The position numbers were made by a program, and so were the translations under genes. This document shows, one piece after another, positions 1 through 6,942 of a stretch of DNA of 12,206 nt (the stretch's first letter is position 1; every line of letters starts with the position of its first letter). Source of the DNA: JBDRNO01 sp043811005 (lineage in GTDB: Bacteria; Bacteroidota; Bacteroidia; NORP154); assembly GCA_043811005.1 (NCBI GenBank), contig JBDRNO010000180.1, positions 1-12,206 on the forward strand, read 5' to 3'. The notes beneath the pieces are model-generated. The model did not search any database, was not told the origin of the DNA, and was given only the letters and a program-made list of their open reading frames with translations.

Positions 1-80
1 ACATACTCAATCTTTGCATCATCAATATTTTCAAAGGAAGTCCTTTTTGGCCTTTTCGGGGATGTTTCTTAGAACTAATA

Positions 81-326
81 AGTTTTAACGGCTAAGTTCT
101 AAACATTACAGCAAAATGATTACAATTGCACAGCTAAGATCATTATTGTTACTTCTAATAGTTTCATTTTAAAGAAATTGCAGAATTACCTCAATTGGTT
201 TGCCTATACAGAGAAACTATCAAAAACAACCATCAAGCAGTGTTTTTCCACAATCCCTGCATCCTCAACAGCTTATGAGTTGTTCAGACATAATAACTAA
301 AATGCTGTAACTATTAGAACTTAGCC
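81..326. mobile_element. Relic of an insertion sequence (internally deleted, MITE-like) with both terminal inverted repeats
   Basis: The 24-nt segments at 90-113 and 303-326 are inverted copies of each other with 21 of 24 positions matching, including a perfect 13-nt core (GGCTAAGTTCTAA at 90-102 against TTAGAACTTAGCC at 314-326). Weaker similarity continues outward for about 10 nt (around 81-89 and 327-335), so the exact ends are uncertain and I see no clear target-site duplication. The space between them is only about 190 bp and ends, three bases before the right repeat, with the stop codon of a transposase-like frame. This is the architecture of an insertion sequence that lost most of its transposase by internal deletion. 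The family cannot be assigned from the ends alone. Confidence 0.65.
103..300 (+). pseudogene. C-terminal remnant of a probable transposase
   Basis: An open frame of about 65 codons runs from a stop at 100-102 to TAA at 298-300 and has no credible start. Its last ~40 residues contain a stretch reading LQNYLNWFAYTEKLSKTTIK, followed by a short tail ending in FRHNN. The pattern (aromatic-rich 'LQxYLNWF', then a basic amphipathic stretch) resembles the C-terminal ends of DDE transposases as I remember them, but I cannot name the family. The strongest argument is position: the frame stops immediately before the right inverted repeat, as in intact insertion sequences. It cannot encode a working transposase, since all catalytic regions are missing. 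Confidence 0.45.
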
Positions 327-492
327 ATAAAAAGTAATAACACATAAGCTGAAATAGAATGGGATCAACTAAAATGAATTCAATTGATGTGTAGAAAAGA
401 TGGCAAAAAGTTAGTGTCAAAGATCAGATTGTAAAGAAAGGCTTGAAAGGAGATATTTGGACTTCCTGAAAGCAGGATGAGCCTGATTACGT
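327..492. other. Gap with no recognisable gene
   Basis: AT-rich sequence between the IS relic and the first hairpin repeat. Both strands are broken by frequent stops and I see no coding, RNA or promoter signal worth naming. It may be decayed coding sequence. Confidence 0.5.
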
Positions 493-592
493 GTACGTTA
501 TAAAAACCGACAACACTTCCGTCAACAAGAAATTTAAAACCCCTTGCAGATCGTTGATCTTTAAGGGGTTATAATTTGAGGTTGTGGTGCCA
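493..592. repeat. Dispersed hairpin repeat, copy 1 (divergent)
   Basis: First of three same-orientation copies in the window (others at 3791-3919 and 6943-7076). It shares GTACGTT, CCGTCAACAAGAAATTTAAA, a C4/G4 hairpin and the tail GGTTGTGGTGCCA with the other copies, but is more diverged upstream and in the hairpin. The hairpin differs in sequence yet still pairs (CCCCTT/AAGGGG here, CCCCTG/CAGGGG in the others), so structure is conserved over sequence. Read on the minus strand it runs TGGCACCA, a short spacer, hairpin, T-rich tail, which is what follows a tRNA gene. It ends 10 nt before the -33 element of the nucleotidyltransferase gene. Confidence 0.7.
538..570 (-). terminator. Rho-independent terminator-like hairpin in repeat copy 1
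   Basis: AACCCCTT (538-545) pairs perfectly with AAGGGGTT (563-570). After a 2x2 internal loop, AGATC (548-552) pairs with GATCT (556-560) around a 3-nt loop. On the minus strand the stem is followed by a T-rich stretch (TTTTAAATTTC), favouring termination of minus-strand transcription; on the plus strand the tail is weak. Confidence 0.55.
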
Positions 593-601
593 CTCGTACT
601 A

Positions 602-631
602 TTTAAAGTAAGCATAAAAAGTATATATTTG
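602..631 (+). promoter_or_regulatory. Bacteroidota-type promoter of the nucleotidyltransferase gene
   Basis: TATATTTG at 624-631 matches the Bacteroidota -7 consensus TAnnTTTG exactly. TTTA at 602-605, 18 nt upstream, stands in for the usual TTTG/TTG -33 element. The -7 box ends only 7 nt before the ATG, so a transcript starting at the usual distance would have essentially no 5' leader. Confidence 0.55.
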
Positions 632-638
632 TATTATT

Positions 639-944
639 ATGGATCGTAGTGAAATAAATATCAGTATCATTAATTACCTTAAGCCATTTGGGCCTGAGCG
701 AATCGGTATTTTTGGCTCTTTTGCAAGAAAAGAAGATACACCTGATAGCGATATCGATATATTAGTGAAATTCAAGGAGACAATTTCATTGCTGGATCTT
801 GTAAAAATTCATAGGGAGCTGTCCCAAATCCTGGGGAAAGAGGTTGATTTGGTTACCGAATCTTCTATTAAAAATGAAAGACTAAAAGGATACATCTATA
901 ATGATCTTAAAAGTCTGCTGCAAAATCTCACCTGGATAAAGTGA
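639..944 (+). CDS. MntA-type nucleotidyltransferase antitoxin, orphan (no HEPN partner)
   Basis: A 101-residue minimal nucleotidyltransferase domain protein. The family signature GSx10DxD is complete: G26-S27 in GIFGSFAR, then D38 and D40 in SDIDILV. A third acidic residue is likely D70 in KEVDLV, so the metal-binding triad appears intact. Proteins of this family usually pair with a HEPN-domain ribonuclease toxin, which the MntA partner neutralises by adding AMP to a tyrosine near the HEPN active site. Here neither flank holds a HEPN gene: upstream is repeat copy 1 and downstream about 318 bp without a gene, then a convergent receptor gene. It is therefore an orphan antitoxin, a solitary nucleotidyltransferase, or a leftover of a lost module. 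The ATG is preceded by a perfect -7 box and no Shine-Dalgarno. Fold and family are secure; substrate is inferred. Confidence 0.85.
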   Translation: MDRSEINISIINYLKPFGPERIGIFGSFARKEDTPDSDIDILVKFKETISLLDLVKIHRELSQILGKEVDLVTESSIKNERLKGYIYNDLKSLLQNLTWIK

Positions 945-1061
945 ATCTTTTTTGTTACAGTTTAAAAGAAATAATACTGATTTTTATGTTGTAACAGAGC
1001 ACCACCAGCCCCCAAAGAGTCTTTTTGCAGTTTGCTGATTAGCCAATTAGACGGCAGTTTG

Positions 1062-1090
1062 TGTATATATTCAATGCAGCCATATATACA
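1062..1090. repeat. Inverted repeat, 9-bp arms, 11-nt loop
   Basis: TGTATATAT (1062-1070) and ATATATACA (1082-1090) are exact reverse complements. It is AT-rich with no T-tract, so its role is unknown. Confidence 0.4.
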
Positions 1091-1137
1091 ACCATCTTTT
1101 AAAACTCTCGATCAAACTATCTCCTTTCATATTCCAT

Positions 1138-1163
1138 TAAGTTAAGAATTTTAGCTTAACTTA
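1138..1163. terminator. Possible bidirectional terminator hairpin between convergent genes
   Basis: TAAGTTAAG (1138-1146) pairs perfectly with CTTAACTTA (1155-1163) around an 8-nt loop. It lies between the 3' ends of the nucleotidyltransferase and receptor genes, where a shared terminator is expected. The stem is AT-rich and lacks a clear T-run, so the assignment is weak. Confidence 0.3.
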
Positions 1164-1262
1164 CTGTCCGGATAAATGTAGCAGTTCCAACCACTAACAA
1201 GACAAGCCTAGCAACCGGTAAGCTGTTACAATAGCTGTCATCTTAAGCTCCAAAATCCTCAT

Positions 1263-3659
1263 CTATTCACCAATATCAAAGCTCATTTTCTTCCCCTTAT
1301 CATCCTTTTCCGGAATTCCAAAGTTAAAAAGGATAGTGATACCAAACCGACGGTTGTCGGAATATCGGTCGCCGTAGGTGTCTATGTTCCCCTGGTTGAG
1401 GCGGAACGAGTTAACCATCGTACGTAATAGATCTCTGGCGCTGAGCGTTATGGAGAGCTTTTTGTCGAGGAATGTCTGGTTCAGCCCAAGGTTTAACTGA
1501 CCGAAAGTATCCATCTCGTAGAAGTTCATCTGTCCTTTCGTTATTACAAAACCGCTCATGGTGATACGCGTTTGAGGCATCAGGCGGAACGCGTGGTAAG
1601 TAAAAAACCGCCAGCTTCCCCTTCGGAATGTAAGACTCTGGCTTTCATATACTCCGTCGTATTCGTTGAGATTGTACTGAGCTCCTGCATAAAAGAAATA
1701 CCTGTTAGTTGGAGGGATACCTCCCATAGCCCGAAAATAGGTCTCAGTGCTTCTGCCCAGGTTGTCGAAGGTACGGTAAGCGACATCCTCGCGAAGGTTG
1801 TCCTGGTAAATTACACTTGAAAAAATATTTCGTGTATAGCTTTTCCCAATAGCAAAAATTGGCATATCATCAAAGCTGATGTTGAGTTCGAAGTTTTGGG
1901 TGAACTGCGGTTTCAGACCCGGGTTGCCTGTCTCGTAAAAAAACTGGTCGATATAATTCACTGAGGGATTGAGGCTTTCATAACCAGGACGTGATATCGT
2001 TTTCCGGTAAATGGCGTAGGCGCGCAGGTCGAACCCGGCCACGCTAAAGAGAGGTCTGCTGAGATAAATATAGGGGAACAAGTCAGCCCGGTTGATTACG
2101 AAGCTGGTATCGGAGGGAATGGATTGGATACCTTTCATAAAGGTGTGCTCCATGCGGATTCCTGTTTTCAGCAACACCTCCCAGCCAAGGTTACGCGATA
2201 ACTGAAGATAGGTAGAGTTTATCCGCTCGTGGTAGCTGAAGGTTTTGGTGCGTAATGGATCCACTGATTCTACACCTTCAATAGTAATGAGATAATCCGA
2301 CAGGCTTCGATAGTATTGCCAGGTACTGTTGAAGCCTGTTTCCATCTTGATGTTAAGAGGTAGCCTGTATGTGAGGTCTGACTGAAGCTGGATAAAGTGT
2401 CTGTGCTGCCTGTTATCACCATGGCCGAGGATCTCATTAGCCGGAGGAAAAACAAAACCTGAACTATAATCCTGTGTTCCATCATTTTGGTTAAATGTGT
2501 AAGACAATTTTGTATCCCATTCTGATCCCGCTGTGTCAATCCTGTAAACAGCACCAAACTCCTGCATAACGCTCAGGAATGAAGAGTTGTTACTATTGCT
2601 GTTGTCGGTTTCCGAAATTGTCTGTCCACCTGTATCTCTGATAACATTGCTGTTCAAGCCGGCAGTCCTGGGAAGGCTACCGTTGATTCTGCCGTCGTAG
2701 CTGAGATTCACCTTTTCACCTGCATCATAGCTAATACCGTAACCAGTGTAACCCTGGTGTGCCCGGCGCCTTGTCTGTGCCGACTGGAAAAGCGAGGTGT
2801 CGGATTTTAGCAGCCGCACCGAATTGAGTTCCTCAAGCATATCGTTATGGCTGTATTCAAAGTTGACATAACTGGTGCTCAAGTCGCCGCTGTTGTTTAG
2901 GCTGAAACCGGTGAAACGGTTACCATGCACTCCCTGGTTCATTCCTGCCCTGGTGGAACCGAAGCGCCCTATTTTAACCCCGCGTTTCAGAACGACGTTG
3001 ATAATACCTCCCGAGGTGGAGGCAGAGTATTTTGCTGATGGTGTCCTTATTACTTCAATACTTTTAACACTACTAGGAGGCAGACTGCGCATTATGGTCA
3101 TTATGTCCTGGGTGCTCATCTTCTGTTCTCTGCCGTTGATGAATATCATTGCCGGTGTAGCACTGCTCAGGTAAATTCCACCATCCTGGTCTACCAGCAG
3201 CCCAGGCGTGCTTTCGAGGATCTCCAAGGTGTTGGTGCTGATGCTTGCCATCGATTCAGGGTCAATAATCATTTTATCCTCTACCTGCCGGATGACCGGC
3301 CGACGAGCTGTTACGATAACCTCATTCATAAGATAAGCATCCTCGATCATCCGAAACTCGAATTCCTGTTGCCCGGTAGTAATATTTACAGAGGCTTCCA
3401 GCGGCTGGAAACCAATATAGCTTATGTTTACAGTATAGAGCCCTTCTTTTAACCTGTCAAACCGGGCGATACCTGTAAGGTCGGTAGCACGGACCAGCTT
3501 TTCAGAGTCAAAGACATTGGTTATCTGAACAATAGCCCCAGTAAGAAAGGTTTTTTCATTTTCCTTAACAACAATATTCAATGACTGCCCCTGACAAAAA
3601 CCTGTCATTACTATAAAAATAATCCCCAGCAGGTATGATATAAACTCTTTACTCCTCAT
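1263..3659 (-). CDS. Outer-membrane beta-barrel receptor (carboxypeptidase-regulatory-like + plug + PF14905-type barrel)
   Basis: About 798 residues from the ATG at 3659. The open frame extends four codons further to a TTG at 3671, but that TTG lies inside a perfect -7 promoter box, so I prefer the ATG. Order: signal peptide (residues 1-26, hydrophobic core YLLGIIFIVMTGF, then CQGQS); a carboxypeptidase-regulatory-like beta-sandwich (about 28-106, containing the typical GLYTVNISYIGFQ); the linker EVIVTARRP (113-121); a plug domain (about 125-225, with GIINVVLKRG at its end); and a long barrel closing with RRFGITILFNFG, then a short charged tail. This is the TonB-receptor-like 'outer membrane beta-barrel protein' family of Bacteroidota. 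The substrate is unknown: no SusD-like partner or anti-sigma gene is adjacent. GC of a sampled 60-base line is 47%, the highest I sampled, so this is probably native sequence. The frame is intact. Confidence 0.85.
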   Translation of the reverse strand: MRSKEFISYLLGIIFIVMTGFCQGQSLNIVVKENEKTFLTGAIVQITNVFDSEKLVRATDLTGIARFDRLKEGLYTVNISYIGFQPLEASVNITTGQQEFEFRMIEDAYLMNEVIVTARRPVIRQVEDKMIIDPESMASISTNTLEILESTPGLLVDQDGGIYLSSATPAMIFINGREQKMSTQDIMTIMRSLPPSSVKSIEVIRTPSAKYSASTSGGIINVVLKRGVKIGRFGSTRAGMNQGVHGNRFTGFSLNNSGDLSTSYVNFEYSHNDMLEELNSVRLLKSDTSLFQSAQTRRRAHQGYTGYGISYDAGEKVNLSYDGRINGSLPRTAGLNSNVIRDTGGQTISETDNSNSNNSSFLSVMQEFGAVYRIDTAGSEWDTKLSYTFNQNDGTQDYSSGFVFPPANEILGHGDNRQHRHFIQLQSDLTYRLPLNIKMETGFNSTWQYYRSLSDYLITIEGVESVDPLRTKTFSYHERINSTYLQLSRNLGWEVLLKTGIRMEHTFMKGIQSIPSDTSFVINRADLFPYIYLSRPLFSVAGFDLRAYAIYRKTISRPGYESLNPSVNYIDQFFYETGNPGLKPQFTQNFELNISFDDMPIFAIGKSYTRNIFSSVIYQDNLREDVAYRTFDNLGRSTETYFRAMGGIPPTNRYFFYAGAQYNLNEYDGVYESQSLTFRRGSWRFFTYHAFRLMPQTRITMSGFVITKGQMNFYEMDTFGQLNLGLNQTFLDKKLSITLSARDLLRTMVNSFRLNQGNIDTYGDRYSDNRRFGITILFNFGIPEKDDKGKKMSFDIGE

Positions 3660-3668
3660 ATTACGGAT

Positions 3669-3697
3669 CAAATATATATATCATAATCAAGTTTAAA
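3669..3697 (-). promoter_or_regulatory. Bacteroidota-type promoter of the outer-membrane receptor gene
   Basis: On the minus strand TATATTTG (3676 down to 3669) matches TAnnTTTG exactly, with TTTA 17 nt upstream as a -33-like element. It ends 9 nt before the preferred ATG at 3659 and overlaps the TTG that would otherwise give a four-codon longer frame. It is the same box and nearly the same spacing as at the nucleotidyltransferase gene. Confidence 0.5.
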
Positions 3698-3790
3698 CCT
3701 AAAAATAACTTAAAGCAATTTTTAATCTCCAAATTACCTTTAGAGGGATAGTATTTGCTCCGAAATTAGCATTGATGGACGGTTAAACGA

Positions 3791-3919
3791 CGAATATCGT
3801 GATTATAATGTACTGACAACGAGTACGTTGAAAAATCCATCACCAATTCCGTCAACAAGAAATTTAAAACCCCTGCAAATCATTGATCTACAGGGGCCTG
3901 CGATTTATGGTTGTGGTAC
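3791..3919. repeat. Dispersed hairpin repeat, copy 2
   Basis: Direct repeat of 6943-7076. From GTACGTTG (3823) to GGTTGTGGT (3917) the two differ at only a few positions; similarity fades toward CGAATAT (3791). The hairpin CCCCTG (3870-3875) / CAGGGG (3891-3896) is common to both. Read on the minus strand the right flank continues with GTTCGATAGCAGTCCCGTTA just before GTACCA, strongly reminiscent of a tRNA T-arm, acceptor stem and CCA end. Short frames through it have no start and no family I recognise. It lies downstream of the broken Ig-repeat gene (minus strand). Confidence 0.75.
3870..3896 (-). terminator. Terminator-like hairpin in repeat copy 2
   Basis: Perfect 6-bp CCCCTG/CAGGGG stem with a partly paired interior. 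On the minus strand it is followed by TTTTAAATTTC. Placed to end minus-strand transcripts coming from the Ig-repeat gene. Confidence 0.5.
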
Positions 3920-4176
3920 TAACGGGACTGCTATCGAACTTTTTGGAGCAAGATTTGCTTAGATTGGTAAAACTTCATTTGCAAATCTAGATGCAACAGA
4001 ATCCTTTGGAGGAATTTAAAGAAATATCCAGGTTCTAACAATGGTTAATAACATATCTATCCACATTTAACATCAGTAACTCTCAAAAGACGTTGGAAAA
4101 ACTATTACAAAAAACAAGTATATTTAGAAGTCTAAACCTGTAAACTTTTTTCAGGACGAGTCACTATACTATCCTA
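3920..4176. other. Intergenic gap; no gene seen
   Basis: AT-rich, stop-rich sequence between repeat copy 2 and the end of the Ig-repeat gene. A short CCTG...CAGG inverted repeat near 4137-4155 could fold but has only four pairs. Confidence 0.5.
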
Positions 4177-5991
4177 TTAGTTATCCTTACCCACATCGTT
4201 CTTCTTTGGCTTCCCCTTGTCCCCCTGCTCTTCGCATGGACTCTTTGGTCTGTTGTTTCCATTGCCTGACAGAGGCTCCTTATCGGCAATGATACATACC
4301 GACCATTGCCCCATCGACCCCGGATTTTTAGTGCTGATCGTAACCGTCAGGTTTCCTGTAAAAAGATAATACTGTCCCGGTCGGATGGTGTATGGCGTAC
4401 CTTTCACAACAGCATCGCCTCCTCCCGCAATAGGCATAAAGTACAGACTGCTGGCCGGACCTGAATATCTGAAGTTGCTATTTGTCAATGTGTCTCTTAT
4501 GATGGTGCCCGCTGGTGTAACCATGCAGAATTCCCACGAGGAATTACCAGGATTAATCCTGATTCCGCATGGTTTCTCCTCTTCTATCACCACTGTTCCT
4601 GAATATGTGTCCTGACCGCAATCGTTCTTAACAGCAACCCTGATGGTATATGAACCAGGATTGAACTTAAATACCGAACTAATTTCTCCTGTGTTCGGAA
4701 CATAGGTAAATCCTTCGAATGGGCTGTCATTTATGGTGAAGGTTATGTCGCTCTTGTTTTTCACATTGCTGACAGTTCCTTTCAGCTCATGGGTTGCATC
4801 TTCCCTGTTAAGGGCTGTAGCACTGAAACTTATGCCTGGCTTGGGACAAGGTTTCTCAACAATAACCTCTGTTGGTTTGTAAAAGATAGAATAGGTTATT
4901 TTCTGTATATCACAATTATTAGCAGCAGAAATAACATAAGTGTTTATTCCTGAAACAAGGGAAGCAACATAAGCTATTTCGTTGCCATTAAAGTTATAAT
5001 TGGTTATTAGTCTGTTATTTAATGTGATAGAAAACTGTTCCCTGGCAACAATGTTCCTGATCTCTGTCCTTATGGTAAAGGATGGATTGTCAGTTGTTAA
5101 CTCATTCTGAGCCGGTTCAATCATTTTCAGAACAGGAGGAGGACAGGGTCTGGTCTCCTTAATAATTACCTGTGACTTAACATCCTGCCCGGCATCATTC
5201 CTGGCAGTAACTATAATTGTGTTACTGCCTTCTCTTAAAGTTACAGAAGTGCTTATTACAAGTGAGTTATCATCGTATGTAAAGCCGGATATGTTTATTC
5301 CGTTGAAGGAAAGCGATATGTTTTCTTTACCTGAAATCCCTGTTATTCTGGCTTTGATATTCTGGAGCGGTTCAAATGTGTTGAATGGGCTGGTACCGGG
5401 GTTCAGAATATTAATCGCAGGTGGAACAGCCTTAACTGGTTTTGTATATATGATAGTTGCAAGATCTGAAGCAGAACCGGATTCATTCTTACCTGTTACC
5501 TGAACTCTGTTGATCCCTTCTTTCAAAGGGATGTTGGTTTTAACAACCCCCTCAGGGCTGAAATTGAAATTGCTAAAGTTAATTCCGTTTACCCTTACAG
5601 TAACATCCTGCCATAATTTTACATTCTTTGTCTGTACTGTTATTGCCAAAATATTTTTCTCAACAGTTAAAGGTGCGGCAGGATCAATAAATTTTATCAG
5701 AGGAAGAACTACGGTTACGGGTTTATTATAAATAATTGCCACATCATCCCTGTTGCTTCCTGCTTCGTTTGAACCGGTTATTATGAGGGTGTTTTTACCT
5801 TCTGCCAGTGTTATTGTTGATCTGACATTTCCATATAACGGATTATATTCGAACCCTATGTTCTTATTATTCAAAACAACCTGAATATCCTGTTTGCCTT
5901 TCACATTCTTAACCCTGGATGTAATTTCAAGTCTTCCTTCGGTAGTTAAATAGGTGCTTCCTGAAGGAACGAATATTGCTGAAGGTACCAT
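4177..5991 (-). pseudogene. C-terminal part of a secreted Ig-like-repeat protein, separated by frame from its signal peptide
   Basis: A 604-codon open frame with five homologous repeats of about 90 residues (roughly 4-93, 96-189, 190-280, 284-375 and 382-472). Each is built like an Ig/cadherin-type beta-sandwich: a Pro-rich linker, a 'KNVKxxQDIxVxxN' strand pair, then 'GxNTxxVTxxNxxG'. After them comes a different, Cys-containing C-terminal domain (about 475-570) and a highly charged Lys/Gly/Asp tail. The repeats suggest an extracellular or cell-surface adhesin-like protein. As it stands the frame begins inside repeat 1, three codons after an in-frame TAA. It has no signal peptide and no convincing ribosome site. 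The signal peptide lies just upstream in another frame (5927-6277), so I read this as the 3' piece of one broken gene. The alternative, a genuine downstream cistron starting at the ATG at 5991, is less likely because the product could not be exported. Confidence 0.7.
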
Positions 5992-6277
5992 CTGGGTTTA
6001 TCCTATGATCATGAGCCATGTTCTCACCTGTAAGGAAACGAAATTTCCAGTCGACGGATAAAAATGCATTCTCTTTTTTATAGAAATAACTTCCCAGTGT
6101 AAAGTCGAATCCGCCTCCTCTTGAGTTTGCTATGTCCGACTGCTGGTAAGCTGCACCAAGGCCAAATCCGATAGTCATGCCGTTGTTGGTTTCAAAATTG
6201 GCTTTTTGTGCCACTGTCTTATTAAAGACAAGGAATGTCATTGCTAATAATATCAGGTATCGGTAAGCTGAATTCAT
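5927..6277 (-). pseudogene. N-terminal fragment: signal peptide and start of an outer-membrane barrel domain
   Basis: From the ATG at 6277 (a longer frame to 6307 begins with TTG and adds ten unlikely residues) this encodes MNSAYRYLILLAMTFLVFNK, then TVAQ, a clear signal peptide, followed by about 80 residues with alternating small/aromatic strands (TIGFGLGAAYQ; GGGFDFTLGSYFY; AFLSVDWKFRFLTG). This is how Bacteroidota barrel proteins begin. Coding character ends around NPDGTFSNIR; the next codons are the Ig-repeat sequence read in the wrong frame, then a stop. The natural reading is an ancestral protein of signal peptide, barrel and Ig-like repeats that lost most of the barrel by an out-of-frame deletion near 5965-5990. 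A 7-bp direct repeat (CTGAAGG, plus strand, at 5961 and 5979) sits in this zone. Confidence 0.65.
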
Positions 6278-6311
6278 CACAAGAGGTTTTAGTTTTGGTA
6301 CATACAAGACA

Positions 6312-6319
6312 TAAAGGTA
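6312..6319 (-). promoter_or_regulatory. Weak -7-like box upstream of the barrel/Ig gene
   Basis: TACCTTTA on the minus strand matches TAnnTTTG except for the last base and ends about 34 nt before the ATG at 6277. I see no good -33 element. It lies just past the stop of the YqaJ-like fragment. Confidence 0.25.
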
Positions 6320-6329
6320 AAAAATCTTT

Positions 6330-6611
6330 TTACTTCATGCCTGTCTCAGCCAGTTTGCTGAATTCCTGCAGCGCCCTTTCTTCATGTCGCATGCCCCGGC
6401 GTGTGGCATCATTATCTGGCCGGTGTGTATATTGGTTTAAATGTAACTGTAGTGCAAATTTCTCAATATATCTTATTGCTGTCTTCGACCATTCCAATCC
6501 GGCCGCAGGTTTTGCCATTAGATATGCAAAGTATGAGGCGGTGAATTTGCCTAACCTGGCGGTGTGCCATTTGGTAGTACGTTGTTTTATTATTTTCAAT
6601 ACAGTTTTCAT
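6330..6611 (-). pseudogene. N-terminal fragment of a YqaJ/lambda-exonuclease-type phage recombinase
   Basis: A 93-codon frame whose product fits the start of the YqaJ viral recombinase family (a PD-(D/E)xK nuclease fold): QRTTKWHTARLGKFTAS carries the family's 'W..AR.G..TAS' motif, followed by a helical LM..K..GLEWSKTA segment, and ATRRGMRHEERALQEF matches the 'AT.wG...E..A...y' motif containing the first acidic active-site residue. The frame stops at ETGMK, exactly where family members continue into the strands bearing the catalytic Asp and ExK. Intact members are around 200 residues or longer, so over half is missing and no nuclease activity is expected. The sequence after the stop shows no continuation in other frames. 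Such enzymes act with an annealing protein in phage recombination; no other phage gene is visible here. Family assignment rests on motifs I recognise by eye. Confidence 0.6.
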
Positions 6612-6942
6612 AAAAATTGGTTACCAGTTACCGGCTTCCGGTTTCTGACATTTTCATGACTAAATTTTTATAGATTCACTCACACCGCACGAAGGAAAAA
6701 GCAAAATTGCTGCAAAGTAATACACTGTTAAAAGATTGTATCTCATCTTTTCAATTTTTAAATATTATGTTCTGGCTTAACAGATAGTTATGAATCATTA
6801 ACGAGACATTCCTATTCATATCTATCAATTTAGTTAAATTTATTGAAACAAGAACTAAGTGTTAAACAAAAATGTGCCGAACTCAGGACCTCTAACTGTT
6901 TGGCTGCTAAATGTAATTCAATATGGCTAATAGGCGACTAAC
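6612..6942. other. Intergenic gap with a tRNA-like remnant, otherwise no gene
   Basis: AT-rich and stop-rich on both strands. The only structured elements are a short ACCGG/CCGGT inverted repeat near 6640 and the tRNA-like piece at 6872-6912. Confidence 0.5.
6872..6912 (-). pseudogene. Possible tRNA-Asn-like fragment
   Basis: On the minus strand the segment reads TTTAGCAGCCAAACAGTTAG followed by AGGTCCTGAGTTCGGCACA. This resembles the end of a D-arm (AGCAG), the 5' half of an anticodon stem and loop (CCAAAC, then GTTA as in Asn anticodon GUU), a variable loop (AGGTC), a T-arm start (CTGAGTTCG) and an acceptor tail (GGCACA). The 3' half of the anticodon stem and most of the T-arm are missing, so no functional tRNA can form. 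Identification is by pattern memory only. Confidence 0.3.

Larger units (their letters stand above)
945..1262. other. Intergenic region between convergent genes; no gene seen
   Basis: No open frame with coding character on either strand and, in particular, no HEPN/DUF86-like toxin frame after the nucleotidyltransferase gene. The region holds two perfect 9-bp inverted repeats (1062-1090 and 1138-1163). Confidence 0.6.

Noticed and set aside
1..68. Minus-strand open frame running off the left edge, reading KRPKRTSFENIDDAKIEY
   Set aside because: It looks faintly coding but has only 22 codons, no start codon inside the window, and no recognisable family; it could be the 5' piece of a gene cut by the IS relic.
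493..592. The hairpin repeats as integron attC sites (same orientation, between unrelated genes)
   Set aside because: No GTTRRRY / RYYYAAC core pair brackets the copies, and there is no integron integrase in the window.
3669..3671. TTG start giving a four-residue longer receptor
   Set aside because: The TTG lies within a perfect -7 promoter box; the ATG at 3659 directly begins a good signal peptide.
3770..3960. Plus-strand frame through repeat copy 2, about 60 codons, reading ...STRNLKPLQIIDLQG...
   Set aside because: It has no start with coding context, reads through the hairpin, and is not kept open in the other copies; this type of ORF commonly arises from tRNA-tail/terminator sequence.
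4137..4155. Terminator for the Ig-repeat gene
   Set aside because: The CCTG/CAGG stem has only four pairs with a long loop; the hairpin in repeat copy 2 is a better candidate.
6235..6648. 137-codon plus-strand frame across the YqaJ-like fragment
   Set aside because: It lies antisense to a frame carrying recognisable YqaJ motifs, and its own product has no family character.
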